In this document: piece after piece, positions 36,175 to 48,479 of the stretch
Layout: each line of letters starts with the position of its first letter
Position numbering within the stretch: the stretch's first letter is position 1
Assembly: GCF_014641735.1 (NCBI RefSeq)
Contig: NZ_BMIH01000004.1
Coordinates: 1-64,000, forward strand
DNA: 64,000 nt
DNA from: Sphingomonas metalli
GTDB lineage: Bacteria; Pseudomonadota; Alphaproteobacteria; Sphingomonadales; Sphingomonadaceae
Direction of reading: 5' to 3'
Program-made: the position numbers and the translations under genes
The notes under the pieces: generated by a model
The model's input: only the letters and a program-made list of their open reading frames with translations
Told to the model about the DNA's origin: nothing
The model's database searches: none

Positions 36175-37325
36175 CCGATAAAACTCGCCTCTACACCGGC
36201 GCCGCCATTGGCCTGGTCGCTGCCGCCGCGCTTGGATTCGGCGCTGCGCGCCTCACCCAATCGCCCGCCCCTGCCCCTGCTCCTACGGAGGCCGCAGCGC
36301 CAGCCAAGCCGTCGAACACGGTCGCGATGACGCAGCAGGCACTTTCGGCATCGCAGATCACTGTAGCCCCGGCGGCCTCCGGCGAGCTGGACGCCGCGAT
36401 CCTTGCCTCCGCTACGGTCGAGGCGACGCCCGACGCCGAGGCGGTGCTGACCGCGCGCGCACCGGGCACGGTCAGCCGTATCATGGTCCGCATCGGCGAT
36501 CCCGTGCGAGCCGGCCAGACGCTCGCTCTGGTCGAGAGCCGCGATGCTTCGCAGATCGCAGCCGATCGCTCGGCCGCGTCCGCGCGCGTCACTCTCGCCG
36601 CTCGCCAGCTCGAACGCGAACGCGGTTTGCTTGCCCAGGGCGTCACCCCCCGCGCTGACTATGAAGCCGCACAAGCCAATCTGGCGGTCGCCCAGGCCGA
36701 TGCCCGGCGCGCTAGCGCCGCCGCAGGCGCTGCCCGCGTATCAGGTGACGGCCGATCGGTTGCGGTCGTCAGCCCCGTCTCGGGGCGCGTCACCAATGCT
36801 GGTGCCAATCTCGGCCAGTTCGTCGCGGCTGAAACCGAGCTGTTCCGCGTCGCCGACCCGCGCCGGCTTCAGATCACGGCTAGCGTTCCCCCCGCCGATG
36901 CAGGCCGGGTCCGAGAAGGTGACAGGGTGGAGTTGACCACCACCGATGGCCGCAAGATCGACGGCCGCGTACGTTCGTCGACCGGCGTCGTCGATCCGCA
37001 ATCGCGGACCGCGACCGTCGTCATCACGCCGACCTCTGGCGGCAGCACACTCGCCCCGGGCCAGCTTGTGCAGGCTCGTATCCTCGCCAGCGGCGGGGCC
37101 GCCAAGAGTGGCGTGATGGTGCCGCAAGACGCGGTGCAGACGCTTGGCAGCGATACCGTAGTGTTCGTCCGCACCGGCCAAGGCTTCCGCGCACAGCCGG
37201 TTCAGGTCGGCAGCCGATCAGGCGGGATGGTGGCGATCACCGGCGGCCTCGCCGCCGGCACGCAGATCGCCACCACCAACGCTTTTCTCCTCAAAGCGGA
37301 GATCGAGAAGGAGTCGGCGGAATGA
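36171..37325 (+). CDS. czcB: CzcB-like RND periplasmic adaptor
   Basis: This 384-aa protein has an N-terminal membrane anchor or signal (GAAIGLVAAAALGFGAARL), a Pro/Ala linker, a lipoyl/barrel-sandwich domain (TARAPGTVSRIMVRIGDPVR) split by an alpha-hairpin, and a beta-barrel (SVPPADAGRVREGDRVELTT). It links the CzcA pump to CzcC. No N-terminal His-rich metal domain is seen, unlike classical CzcB. It overlaps both neighbours by four bases. Confidence 0.88.
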   Translation: MTDKTRLYTGAAIGLVAAAALGFGAARLTQSPAPAPAPTEAAAPAKPSNTVAMTQQALSASQITVAPAASGELDAAILASATVEATPDAEAVLTARAPGTVSRIMVRIGDPVRAGQTLALVESRDASQIAADRSAASARVTLAARQLERERGLLAQGVTPRADYEAAQANLAVAQADARRASAAAGAARVSGDGRSVAVVSPVSGRVTNAGANLGQFVAAETELFRVADPRRLQITASVPPADAGRVREGDRVELTTTDGRKIDGRVRSSTGVVDPQSRTATVVITPTSGGSTLAPGQLVQARILASGGAAKSGVMVPQDAVQTLGSDTVVFVRTGQGFRAQPVQVGSRSGGMVAITGGLAAGTQIATTNAFLLKAEIEKESAE

Positions 37326-40300
37326 TCGGCCGCATCCTCTCCCTTTCGGTCCGGATGCGATGGCTTGTCGCCGTCCTGACCCTCGTCGTCATTGGCTTTG
37401 GTTTATGGCAGATCACCAAGCTGCCGATTGACGCTGTGCCCGACGTCACCAACCGACAGGTCCAGATCAGCACATTCGCCCCGACGCTTGGGCCGGTCGA
37501 CATCGAAAAGCAGGTGACGTTCCCGGTGGAAACGGCGCTGGCCGGAATCCCAGGGCTTGAGATGACCCGCTCCATCTCGCGCAACGGCTTCAGCCAGGTA
37601 ACGGCGGTCTTCACCGACCGCACCGACATTTACTTCGCGCGCCAGCAGGTGACGGAACGGCTCGCACAATCGCGCGACAGCCTGCCTTCCAACGCGCAGC
37701 CGATCCTAGCACCGCTCAGCACCGGGCTCGGCGAGATTTTCTTCTATTCGGTCGCCTTCCGTCACCCCGACGGCAAGGGCTTGAAGACGGTCGATGGGAA
37801 GCCGGGCTGGCAGTCGGACGGCAGCTATCTCACGCCCGAGGGCGAACGCCTGACCACCGAGCTGGCGAAGGCGGCATATCTCCGCACGGTGCAGGATTGG
37901 ATCATCCGCCCACAGATGCGCGCCGTGCGCGGCGTCGCCGGGGTTGATTCCAACGGCGGCTATGTGAAGCAATATCTGATCGAGCCAAACCTGAACGCGC
38001 TCGTTAGCTATGGGCTGTCGGTGACGGAGTTGGCGGACGCGATGGAGCGGGCCAATCTCTCTGCCGGCTCCAATTACGTCCGCCGTGCCGGCGAGAGCTT
38101 CCTTGTCCGCGCCGATGCTCGCCTCAAATCGATCGATGACATTCAGGAAGCCGTCGTGGCAACCCGGAACGGCGTTCCCATCCGCGTCAAGGACGTGGGC
38201 CAGGTCGTGATCGGCGGTGCGGTCCGCACCGGATCCGGCAGTCGCATGGGATCGGAAGCGGTCATCTCGACCGTGCTGATGCTGGTGGGCGACAACAGCC
38301 GCATCGTCGCGACCGATGCCGCCGAGAAGCTGACGCAGATCAACAAGGCGCTGCCGCCCGACGTGTTCGCCGAGCCGGTCTACAACCGGTCCAAGCTGGT
38401 CAACGCGACGATCGCGACGGTCGAAAAGAACCTCACAGAAGGCGCGCTGCTCGTCATCGTCGTGCTGTTCCTGCTGCTCGGCAACATCCGCGCCGCGCTC
38501 ATCACCGCTGCGGTCATCCCGATCACTATGCTGATGACGGCCGCCGGCATGAACGGGCTGGGCGTATCGGGCAACCTGATGAGCCTTGGAGCGCTCGACT
38601 TCGGGCTGATCGTCGACGGCGCCGTCATCATCGTCGAGAATGCGCTTCGCCGCCTCGCCGAGCGCCAGGAGCATGAAGGCCGGCTTCTCACCCGCGACGA
38701 GCGGATGGAGGAAACGACACTCGCGGCCAAGGAGATGGTGCGGCCGACCGTTTATGGTCAGCTCATCATCTTCCTCGTCTTCGTGCCGCTGCTCACCTTC
38801 CAGGGCGTTGAGGGCAAGACGTTCGCGCCGATGGCGATCACGTTGATGGTGGCGCTCGCCTCCGCTTTCGTCCTGTCGCTGACCTTCGTTCCCGCGATGA
38901 TCGCGATCGTCGTCAAGGGCCGGGTCAGCGAGACGGAAGTGAAGCCGATCCGCTGGTTCAAGGAACGCTACGCCCCCGTGCTGGGCAGGGCCGTAGCTCG
39001 GCCGATGCCCTTCATTCTGGGCGGTGTCGGCGTGTTCGTCGCGGCAGTGCTGAGCTTTGGCTTGCTCGGCGAGGAGTTCATGCCGCAGCTCGACGAGAAG
39101 GACATAACCGTCACCAACTTCCGCGTGCCATCGGCGTCGATCGATCAGTCGACACAGATGCAGCTTCAGATCGAGAATGCATTGAAGACGCTGCCGGAGG
39201 TGGCGCTGGTCTTCTCTAAGAACGGCAACGCCGATCTCGGCACCGATCCGATGCCGCCCAATGCGTCGGATACCTATGTGATTCCAAAGCCAGAGGACGA
39301 GTGGCCGGCGGAGGTTAAGAGCAAGGAGGACATCCTTCGCCGCATCGAGGAGCGGATGAAACCGCTGATCGGCAACCGAACAGAGATTCAGCAACCGATC
39401 CAGATGCGCTTCAACGAGCTGATCGCCGGCGTTCGCGCCGACGTCGCGATCAAACTCTACGGCGATGACCTCGACGCGATGAGCGAACAGGCGCGGCGCA
39501 TCGCTTCCGTCATGCGCACCATCCCGGGCGCTGGTGACGTGAGTGCCGAACAGACGTCCGGCGCGCCGACCTTCGACGTGCAGATCGATCGGCAAGCGGC
39601 GGGCCGTTATGGCCTGTCGGTTGAGGAGGTGGCGAACACGGTCTCGGCTGCGCTTGGCGGGCGCGAGGCCGGGTTGTTGTTCGAGGGAGACCGGCGGTTC
39701 GACGTCGTGGTCCGCCTCCCCGATGCGCAACGGGATGACCTTGAGACACTGGGGTCGATCCCGGTGATGCTGCCCACTGCCGAGGGTCAGGTGGCGCGCT
39801 CGATCCCGCTCAGCCAGGTCGCCCGGTTCAACTACACGCAGGGGTTGAACCAGGTTAGTCGCGAGAATGGCAAGCGGATGGTGGTCGTGCAGATCAACGT
39901 CCGCGGGCGCGATCTTGGCGGGTTCGTCGACGAAGCACAGGCGAGGATCGGCCAGATGCAGCTTCCCGCCGGCATGTATACTGAGTGGGGCGGCACCTTC
40001 GAGAGCCTGCAATCGGCTCGGTTGCGCCTGCTGATCGTCGTGCCGATCTGCTTTATCGCGATCTATGCCCTGCTCTACATGGCGCTCGGCAGCTTCGTGT
40101 CGGCGGCGATCGTGTTCTCGGCGGTGCCGATGGCGCTCGCAGGGGGCGTGTTTGCGCTGCTGCTGCGCGGTATCCCCTTCTCGATCACCGCAGCGGTCGG
40201 GTTCATAGCCCTATCGGGCGTTGCCGTCCTCAACGGCCTCGTGATGATGAGTGCGATCGGAAAGTATCGCGAAGACGGTGCGGCCGACGACGATGCGATC

Positions 40301-40558
40301 GTGGGCGGCGCAATGGAGCGCGTCCGTCCGGTGCTGATGACCGCGCTGGTCGCGTCTCTTGGCTTCGTGCCGATGGCGCTTGCGACCGGCACAGGAGCAG
40401 AAGTGCAACGCCCACTCGCAACGGTCGTCATCGGGGGGCTTATAACATCGACAATCCTGACCCTTCTTGTCCTGCCAGCCATCACAGCGTTGTCCATGCG
40501 ATTGAGAGGCTCAAAGGCACAAGGTTCGACTGTCGGCACCACAAAGGCCCAGATTTGA
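37322..40558 (+). CDS. czcA: CzcA-like heavy-metal RND pump
   Basis: This 1078-aa HME-RND pump has 12 helices, KLPIDAVPDVTNRQVQI near the N-terminus and the transmembrane-4 motif LGALDFGLIVDGAVIIVENALRR, whose aspartates and glutamate carry protons. The DFG...DG...E pattern is that of Zn/Co/Cd-exporting CzcA. It is complete and in an operon with czcC and czcB. The ATG overlaps the czcB stop. Confidence 0.93.
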   Translation: MIGRILSLSVRMRWLVAVLTLVVIGFGLWQITKLPIDAVPDVTNRQVQISTFAPTLGPVDIEKQVTFPVETALAGIPGLEMTRSISRNGFSQVTAVFTDRTDIYFARQQVTERLAQSRDSLPSNAQPILAPLSTGLGEIFFYSVAFRHPDGKGLKTVDGKPGWQSDGSYLTPEGERLTTELAKAAYLRTVQDWIIRPQMRAVRGVAGVDSNGGYVKQYLIEPNLNALVSYGLSVTELADAMERANLSAGSNYVRRAGESFLVRADARLKSIDDIQEAVVATRNGVPIRVKDVGQVVIGGAVRTGSGSRMGSEAVISTVLMLVGDNSRIVATDAAEKLTQINKALPPDVFAEPVYNRSKLVNATIATVEKNLTEGALLVIVVLFLLLGNIRAALITAAVIPITMLMTAAGMNGLGVSGNLMSLGALDFGLIVDGAVIIVENALRRLAERQEHEGRLLTRDERMEETTLAAKEMVRPTVYGQLIIFLVFVPLLTFQGVEGKTFAPMAITLMVALASAFVLSLTFVPAMIAIVVKGRVSETEVKPIRWFKERYAPVLGRAVARPMPFILGGVGVFVAAVLSFGLLGEEFMPQLDEKDITVTNFRVPSASIDQSTQMQLQIENALKTLPEVALVFSKNGNADLGTDPMPPNASDTYVIPKPEDEWPAEVKSKEDILRRIEERMKPLIGNRTEIQQPIQMRFNELIAGVRADVAIKLYGDDLDAMSEQARRIASVMRTIPGAGDVSAEQTSGAPTFDVQIDRQAAGRYGLSVEEVANTVSAALGGREAGLLFEGDRRFDVVVRLPDAQRDDLETLGSIPVMLPTAEGQVARSIPLSQVARFNYTQGLNQVSRENGKRMVVVQINVRGRDLGGFVDEAQARIGQMQLPAGMYTEWGGTFESLQSARLRLLIVVPICFIAIYALLYMALGSFVSAAIVFSAVPMALAGGVFALLLRGIPFSITAAVGFIALSGVAVLNGLVMMSAIGKYREDGAADDDAIVGGAMERVRPVLMTALVASLGFVPMALATGTGAEVQRPLATVVIGGLITSTILTLLVLPAITALSMRLRGSKAQGSTVGTTKAQI

Positions 40559-40679
40559 GTCTACATGCGCACGTTCTGGTATCGTTGACCGGCATCAAGT
40601 TCAGTGTCGGTTCAAGTAGAAGCCCTAATATCAAATACGCCGTCGTTCGATCCTATCGTCCGATGGTAGGAGAGTAGAC

Positions 40680-40955
40680 ATGCGTAAGACATTTTGGATT
40701 GCAGCGGGGCTGCTGGCTTCGTTGGTCCCTGGTACTGCGATGGCGCAGCATCATGGTGGCCGTCATTCCACAGGTCATGGTAGCTACGGCGGACATGGAC
40801 GTGTGGTCGTGTCAAATCACGGCTATGGCTATGCGCAGCCCTATTATGGTGGCGGCTATTATGCCGACTCTCCGCGATACCAGTCTCGCCACTACGTGCG
40901 CGATCGGCACTATGATCGTCATTCCCGTCCGAGGCATTACCGCCGCCATCATTGA
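40680..40955 (+). CDS. Secreted His/Gly/Tyr-rich protein
   Basis: This 91-aa protein has a signal peptide (MRKTFWIAAGLLASLVPGTA) and a mature part almost entirely His, Gly, Tyr and Arg (QHHGGRHSTGHGSYGGHG ... RHYRRHH). Such composition binds transition metals and is common for periplasmic buffers in metal-resistance loci. The ribosome-binding site (taggagag) is good. It lies 120 bp after czcA and is convergent with the next gene. The exact role is unknown. Confidence 0.65.
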   Translation: MRKTFWIAAGLLASLVPGTAMAQHHGGRHSTGHGSYGGHGRVVVSNHGYGYAQPYYGGGYYADSPRYQSRHYVRDRHYDRHSRPRHYRRHH

Positions 40956-40976
40956 CGGCGGTAAGGCTTCGGGCCG

Positions 40977-41372
40977 CTACTTGCGGGTTTCGCGCCGGGC
41001 AAGCCACGCCCGCATCTCGGCGATCTCGCGCCGCTGCGTCGCCACTACTTCGGCTGCAAGCCGGCGAACAGCGGGATCGCGCCCGTACCTCAATTCTATC
41101 TCGGCCATCGCGATCGCGCCTTCATGATGGGGGATCATCGCGCGCATGAAGTCGGCGTCGGCATCACCAGTGAAGGCCACGTCCATAGCGCCATGCATCT
41201 TGGCGTTCGCGGCCCGGTAGGCTCTGGTTGCGGGCGTGTCGGCCCGCTTTCCCGCATCAGCTCCCCGGGTCACGCTCGTACCGTGTTGAGCGTGCTGTGC
41301 GCTCGCAGCAGGTGGCGTCAGTCCAGCGGCCGTTGCGACCATCAGCGCGAGCGTGCCGTTAATTCCGATCAT
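40977..41372 (-). CDS. DUF305 secreted protein
   Basis: This 131-aa protein has a signal peptide ([19 protein letters not shown]) and the DUF305 core [17 protein letters not shown] with further helices ending in [15 protein letters not shown]305 proteins are ferritin-like helical proteins with conserved His pairs and are often found with copper resistance genes; the function is not established. The start at 41372 has gaagga six bases before it. The start overlaps the end of the upstream lipoprotein gene. Confidence 0.82.
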   Translation of the reverse strand: MIGINGTLALMVATAAGLTPPAASAQHAQHGTSVTRGADAGKRADTPATRAYRAANAKMHGAMDVAFTGDADADFMRAMIPHHEGAIAMAEIELRYGRDPAVRRLAAEVVATQRREIAEMRAWLARRETRK

Positions 41373-41649
41373 CACGTTCCTTCTCCAGTGTAGCATCATG
41401 TCCGCGCTGGCGTCCGGCTCTGGCCGGAGGTTGCCGGCGCGCAGCCGCATCGAGCTCGGCCACGGCCTGGGCCGCGGCCTCGCAGTCGCTGCCGGTTTCC
41501 TGGCCCCGCTCGCAGCGGGTGACAACCAGCCTCGCCTCTTCCGCGTGGAAACGGAAATAGCCAGCATCCCGTGGTTTAATCAGTCCGCATCCAGTCAGAG
41601 CGATGGTCGCGACAGCGGCAATGAGCGCGCGTTCCTTGAGGTTTGTCAT
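41359..41649 (-). CDS. EexN-like small lipoprotein
   Basis: This 96-aa protein has a lipobox LTGC after a short hydrophobic segment ([14 protein letters not shown]), so it should be lipid-anchored. The mature part has [20 protein letters not shown], similar in cysteine spacing and charge to EexN-type entry-exclusion lipoproteins of conjugative systems. The similarity is short, and a general periplasmic role is equally possible. The start is at 41649 (MTNLKERA). Confidence 0.55.
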   Translation of the reverse strand: MTNLKERALIAAVATIALTGCGLIKPRDAGYFRFHAEEARLVVTRCERGQETGSDCEAAAQAVAELDAAARRQPPARAGRQRGHDATLEKERDDRN

Positions 41650-41678
41650 TCTGTTCACCCGCTCGTTGTTCATGGAAA

Positions 41679-42029
41679 TCACAAAGCGATGCCAAAGCGC
41701 CGGAGTGCGAGAACCATCGCGATATAGAGCAGGACGGTCAGGCAGCATCCGGCGGCCAAGGCTGGCCAAAAGCCAATTCCGTGACGCAAAAGGACTGGTA
41801 TCAGTAGGAATAGCGGCAGCGAGGGGAGTACGAACCAGAAGGTCGCCTGCGCATGGGCCGCCATGTTCATCGCATCAGGCCGGTCGTGCCACAGCCATAT
41901 CATGCCAAGGACCGAGACGACCGGTAGCGACGCAATCAGCGCTCCGAACCCGGGATAGCGCTTCGCCACTTCCGACGCTGCCGCGATTAGTATGCCCGAG
42001 ACGATGGCCTTGACTGCAAGATAGTACAT
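41679..42029 (-). CDS. DUF3147 membrane protein
   Basis: This 116-aa protein has four predicted helices and matches the DUF3147 pattern (ASEVAKRYPGFGALIASLPVVS and LPLFLLIPVLLRHGIGFWPAL). Family members are small inner-membrane proteins of unknown function that often sit in metal-resistance clusters. It lies between two small genes on the same strand with short gaps. Confidence 0.75.
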   Translation of the reverse strand: MYYLAVKAIVSGILIAAASEVAKRYPGFGALIASLPVVSVLGMIWLWHDRPDAMNMAAHAQATFWFVLPSLPLFLLIPVLLRHGIGFWPALAAGCCLTVLLYIAMVLALRRFGIAL

Positions 42030-42041
42030 AGGATGCTTCGC

Positions 42042-42275
42042 TTACCTTGTGGCGGTGGATCTTGATGATGCGGCCCAGCGCCACTTCCCCCCGTTGCGAC
42101 GCCATGCGCGAAACCCGATGCGGTAAAGCCTCCCGATCCACTTGATGAGAATGAACGTGGTTCCTCGCGGGACCAGGCCAAGGGCACTGGCGTAGCGCGT
42201 GACGAAGACCAGCATCGAAGCTGCCGTAAGCCAAAGTCCGGCGGGAAAAACGGGAGACGAGCCATTGACATTCAT
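42042..42275 (-). CDS. Small membrane-associated hypothetical protein
   Basis: This 77-aa protein has one hydrophobic stretch (FPAGLWLTAASMLVFVTRYA) and a strongly basic C-terminal half (RLYRIGFRAWRRNGGKWRW). It begins at 42275 with its ATG overlapping the dedA stop as TGATG, the main support for its reality. No family is recognised. Confidence 0.5.
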   Translation of the reverse strand: MNVNGSSPVFPAGLWLTAASMLVFVTRYASALGLVPRGTTFILIKWIGRLYRIGFRAWRRNGGKWRWAASSRSTATR

Positions 42276-42883
42276 CAATGGCGATCCCCGGATCGCCCGA
42301 AGGTCGCGACCCGCCAGAGATACCAAATGACGGCCAGCAAGAGCACGGCGTTGCTGACCGGTTCGATGACGCTCGCCACCTGATTATAGCGTTCGCCCAG
42401 CTCGTAGCCGGCTAGCACGAGGATCACGGTCCATATTGCCGAGCCGGCAAGCGTGGAAAGCAGGAACGGACCGAGGGGCATTCCGCTGACCCCTGCTGGC
42501 ACCGAAATCAACGTCCGGACTCCCGGGACCATTCGTCCGAACAGAACCGCCCAACGGCCATAGCGGTCGAACCAGCGATCGACATGATCGATCTCGTCCG
42601 CCGTCAACGTCAGCCATCGACCGTGGCGAGAAGCAAAGCGCTTCAACCGATCGATGCCGATCCAGCGCCCGACATAGTACCATAGGATCGCTCCTGCGGC
42701 CGATCCGAGGGTGCCAGCGATAACGACCACCCACAGCGAGCCGCGCCCCTGCGCGGCCGTGTAGCCCGCAAGGGGCAGGATCACTTCCGATGGAATCGGC
42801 GGAAAGACGTTCTCGGCCAGCATCAGCAGGAAGACGCCAAAGCCGCCGAGTGCCGATAGGATCGATGTTATGATGTCGAACAC
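42275..42883 (-). CDS. DedA-family membrane protein
   Basis: This 202-aa protein has the DedA features: ENVFPPIPSEVILPLAGY in the first re-entrant segment, GRWIGIDRLKRF, and FGRMVPGVRTLISVPAG with the conserved Arg and Pro. DedA proteins act in lipid (undecaprenyl or phospholipid) flipping and membrane-potential maintenance; some also affect metal sensitivity. It is complete and couples to the next small gene. Confidence 0.88.
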   Translation of the reverse strand: MFDIITSILSALGGFGVFLLMLAENVFPPIPSEVILPLAGYTAAQGRGSLWVVVIAGTLGSAAGAILWYYVGRWIGIDRLKRFASRHGRWLTLTADEIDHVDRWFDRYGRWAVLFGRMVPGVRTLISVPAGVSGMPLGPFLLSTLAGSAIWTVILVLAGYELGERYNQVASVIEPVSNAVLLLAVIWYLWRVATFGRSGDRH

Positions 42884-42895
42884 AAGACAGCCTCG

Positions 42896-43375
42896 TCAGA
42901 TGATCCAATAGAAGATGGCGCAGAACACGAGGATGAGGGCGAGGACCGATCCTACGATCGCGTTTTCCAGTCGCGGGCACTCGACGTTCCTGATCCGCGC
43001 GGCGACCTGCCAAGCGGGGCGGATCGGACACCGCCACGACCCAGCGACAATTCGATCCAATTCCGCGTCCGACAGCCCGAAGAATGCTTTGGCTTCACGG
43101 CGCGATCGACCCGCCAGCCCCATCACACGCAGCACCACATCGTCCCATGCGACATCGATCGCGCTCGGCCGATCGATCATCGGGCCGCGCGCGTCACCGC
43201 CTGCCCAAGAGGGAGGCAGCAGGCCGATGATCTGGTGAGGATTGCGCTCCAACAGCGTCGCCCAGCGCAGCAAGCGGTGTTGGCGGTCCCGCGCCGGGAT
43301 AGTCCGCGCCGGCGCCCAACGTCGGGTGAGGGCTTGCACTGGATGTGTCCATCGGCTCGCCTGAGAGGTCGTCAT
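42896..43375 (-). CDS. Hypothetical protein with a C-terminal membrane helix
   Basis: This 159-aa protein is basic and soluble for most of its length (TRRWAPARTIPARDRQHRLL; LAGRSRREAKAFFGLSDAEL) and ends with one hydrophobic helix (AIVGSVLALILVFCAIFYWI), the layout of a tail-anchored protein. The start at 43375 overlaps the stop of the MgtC-like gene as ATGA. No family is recognised. Confidence 0.55.
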   Translation of the reverse strand: MTTSQASRWTHPVQALTRRWAPARTIPARDRQHRLLRWATLLERNPHQIIGLLPPSWAGGDARGPMIDRPSAIDVAWDDVVLRVMGLAGRSRREAKAFFGLSDAELDRIVAGSWRCPIRPAWQVAARIRNVECPRLENAIVGSVLALILVFCAIFYWII

Positions 43376-43827
43376 GGACTTGCCGGAGTACAGGCGTCGC
43401 CATTGGTAGCGCGCTTGAGCGGACGAGAACAGCGCAGGGTCAGGAAGGTGGTGCAGCTCAGGATGAAGGCGATATCGTATAGGCCGTAGCCGACGGCCGC
43501 CCCGAGCGCGCCAGTCGCCCACAGGCTGGCCGCTGTTGCCGTACCCGAGGCTTTGCTACCCTTCTTCAGGATCGCGCCGCCCCCAATGAAACCGACGCCT
43601 GTAATCAGACCTTCGAGCAACCTGGCCTGCGCCGGGGACGTGCGGCCGAGGATCGCGATGCCTACCAGCACGAAGCCGCAACTGGCGATGGCAACCAACG
43701 GGAATGTGCGGATGCCTGCGCTACGGGCGTCCTTCTCGCGATCCCAGCCAACCGGAAGGGCAAGCGCGTAGGCGACGGCGAGACTGATGATATGGGTGGT
43801 TATCTCCCACCATGAGCTTTGAAACAT
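43372..43827 (-). CDS. MgtC/SapB-family membrane protein
   Basis: This 151-aa protein has four helices and the MgtC/SapB motifs LPVGWDREKDARSAGIRTFP and LITGVGFIGGGAILKKG. It lacks the C-terminal cytoplasmic domain of virulence MgtC. Such proteins relate to Mg or ATP homeostasis and low-Mg growth; the exact role varies. In this cluster it may offset competition between divalent metals, which is inference. Confidence 0.8.
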   Translation of the reverse strand: MFQSSWWEITTHIISLAVAYALALPVGWDREKDARSAGIRTFPLVAIASCGFVLVGIAILGRTSPAQARLLEGLITGVGFIGGGAILKKGSKASGTATAASLWATGALGAAVGYGLYDIAFILSCTTFLTLRCSRPLKRATNGDACTPASP

Positions 43828-43940
43828 GCCGGCCTGCCTGTTCTACGCGATCGCTCCAAATCGGAGGTTAAAAACGAATGTTGGGCCGAGCGCCTTGAAG
43901 GCGCTCGTGATTAAGGCGAGGATCGTGAACATCTGCGAAC

Positions 43941-44686
43941 CTACCGGTGCAGACATGCGATGATGGCGGCCACGACGGCGGCGGTTTCCGCAACGTCGCG
44001 CACCCTGACCGTGTCGAGGCCGATCTCGACGGCGGGATAGTCATTTCCACCGGGGAAGATCGCATCGCCGATGAACAACATGCCGTCGAGCGGCACGCCG
44101 CTTTCGGCGCTCAGGCGCTTCAGGCCGTAGCCTTTGTCGACCCCTGCCCTCGTCACGTCGATCGATGTCGTACCGCCAAGATTGATCGAGAGGCCCGGCA
44201 GCACTGCGCGCAAGGTCGCCTGCAATGCAGTGCGTTTTTTCCGATCCCGGTCCCATCCCTCCTTTTCCTTCAGCGGCGCCGCCTGCCCCAGCCCCGAAAA
44301 GGTAATCTGGCTGCCGCGATCCTCGATCCGCTCGCCCCATATGCGTTCATCGGCGAGGCCGGCATCGGCCAGCGCCCGGTCGAAGGCCGCGCGGATCTTC
44401 GCCTTCTCCGCATCGTCGAACAGCTCGGCATAGACCACGCACCAAGCCCCATCGATGAAGCGATAGAGCTTGGTGCCGGTGGTCGGCATCAACCAGAGGC
44501 GGTCGAGCGCTGCGTCCGCAGGCAAGCGCGACGCGACCTGCTTTTCGAATTGTGGCCAGTCCCCGCCCGAGATCACCGCCACATCGGTAACGGCGAGCAA
44601 CCGGGCGATGATCGCGGCCATATCCTCCGATAACGGGCGTTTGCTCTCCGCGAGCGTGCCGTCGAGGTCGAAAGCGACCAGCCACT

Positions 44687-44690
<4 letters not shown>
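43941..44690 (-). CDS. PMM-like HAD-IIB phosphatase or phosphomutase
   Basis: This 249-aa protein has the nucleophile motif FDLDGTLAESK (D8 or D10 region), SGGDWPQ, GGTTSIDVTRAGVDKG and IGDAIFPGGNDYPA, which fit the eukaryotic-type phosphomannomutase branch of HAD hydrolases. It may convert hexose phosphates or act as a phosphatase. Its ATG overlaps the stop of the P1B ATPase by four bases (ATGA), so the two are co-expressed. A truncated duplicate lies at 27148-27860. A sugar-phosphate enzyme inside a metal operon is unexpected. Confidence 0.8.
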
Positions 44691-47184
<2,494 letters not shown>

Positions 47185-47188
<4 letters not shown>

Positions 47189-47793
47189 GACGACCTCCTT
47201 TCGCTTTTCTTGGTTTCGGCGCGCGCGTCGCGCAGGATTTCGACACCGCCCTTGATGGCGATGATGGCGGTAGCGAAGCCGACCAGAAGGTCCGGCCAGT
47301 TGGTGCCCAGCCACAGCACCAGCACGCCCGCGATCAGGATGCCGCCATTGGAAATGAAGTCATTGAAGCTGAAGGTGGTGGCGGCCCGTAGGTTAACGTC
47401 CGGATCCTTGAGCCGCTGGAGCAGCCGCAGGCAGAGGTAGTTTACGACGCCGGCGATCGCCGACATGACCATCATGGTCGGTCCGATCGGCTCGCTCCCC
47501 TGCACATAGCGTCGCCCGACATCGATCAGGATGCCGCCCGCAAAGATCAGCAGCATTACCCCCGATGCGATCGCGGCGCGCGTCTTCCACGTCTTACCGT
47601 GGGTCAGCGCGACGAGGCTGAGAGCGTAAACGGCGGTGTCGGACAGATTGTCGACGCCGTTGGCGATGAGCGCACTTGAATCGGCGAACGCGCCGGATAC
47701 GAAAAAGCCCGCTGCGATTGCTGCGTTCAGCAGCAGCACGATCCAGAGCGTGCGACGCTCCTGCGTGCCCGCGTTGTCGTTGCTCGCATTCAT
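47185..47793 (-). CDS. Short CDF-type cation transporter with altered metal ligands
   Basis: This 202-aa protein has six helices but no cytoplasmic CDF C-terminal domain. The usual HxxxD ligands of helices 2 and 5 are replaced: helix 2 reads ANGVDNLSD and helix 5 reads SFNDFISNGG. Despite this the helix layout is that of cation diffusion facilitators. The same ND-xxx-N pattern occurs in the CDF at 57215, suggesting a subfamily with distinct coordination. Zn, Co or Cd export is likely from context. Both ends overlap neighbours as ATGA. Confidence 0.75.
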
Positions 47794-48476
47794 CCCATGA
47801 TCTCCTCGAGCGTCAGGAGGGCGAGGAACCCTACGAAGAACATCGAGCTGATGAGCGGGGTGTCAGGCTTCTCGTGCGCCTCAACCAGCAGCTCTTCCGT
47901 GACGAGGTAGAGCAGCGCCATCAGCCCAAAGCTCAGGAAGCCAGCGACCATTACCGGCGAGAGCGTGGCGACAGGAACGGCAGCGAGCGCGCCGATCGGC
48001 AGCAGCAGCGCCAAGGCCGAGACGATCACGATGATGCGCAGGCGCGAGCGATAGGTTTCCGCCAGCTCGTTGGTCAGTGTCAGACCCAGGAAGAGCACTT
48101 CGAGTGTCAGCGCGATCGTCAGCAGAAATCCCGCCTTCTCGCCCGCGACGAACGCAAGGCCGAGCACCAGGCCATCGACCAGGATGTCGATGCCGATCGC
48201 GGCGAGCAGCGCCATCGGCCCCTTGAAGCGGGCCTCGAAAGCCTTGAGACCCAGCATCGTTACGACGCCCGCCGCCCCGCCGATCAACGTCGCGCTGGGC
48301 GAAGCCTCATGCTTGACCTGCGGCAGGATTTCAGTCGCTGCCGCCGCGAACACGACGCCGGCAGCAAGATGCTGTAGCCCCGCCACGAGGCCAGGATTTA
48401 ACTTTGTGCGGCTCGCGATGATCGCGCCGAGCACGACCGCCAACACAGGCGCAAGCGTGTAGAGCAATGCCTGCAT
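47790..48476 (-). CDS. ZIP-family metal transporter
   Basis: This 228-aa protein has about seven helices. A ZIP-like LVAGLQHLAAGVVFAAAATE carries the metal-binding His/Glu, and SALALLLPIGALAAVP and FGLMALLYLVTEELLVEAHE follow the second conserved pattern. ZIP proteins move divalent metals into the cytoplasm. Presence of an importer-type protein inside an efflux cluster is unusual, although some ZIP relatives work in reverse or in homeostasis. It overlaps the CDF gene by four bases. Confidence 0.75.
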   Translation of the reverse strand: MQALLYTLAPVLAVVLGAIIASRTKLNPGLVAGLQHLAAGVVFAAAATEILPQVKHEASPSATLIGGAAGVVTMLGLKAFEARFKGPMALLAAIGIDILVDGLVLGLAFVAGEKAGFLLTIALTLEVLFLGLTLTNELAETYRSRLRIIVIVSALALLLPIGALAAVPVATLSPVMVAGFLSFGLMALLYLVTEELLVEAHEKPDTPLISSMFFVGFLALLTLEEIMG

Positions 48477-48479
48477 ATC

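Noticed and set aside
37706..40012. Minus-strand open frame of 768 codons opposite the first czcA
   Set aside because: Same reasoning as above; it has no start context or motif of its own.
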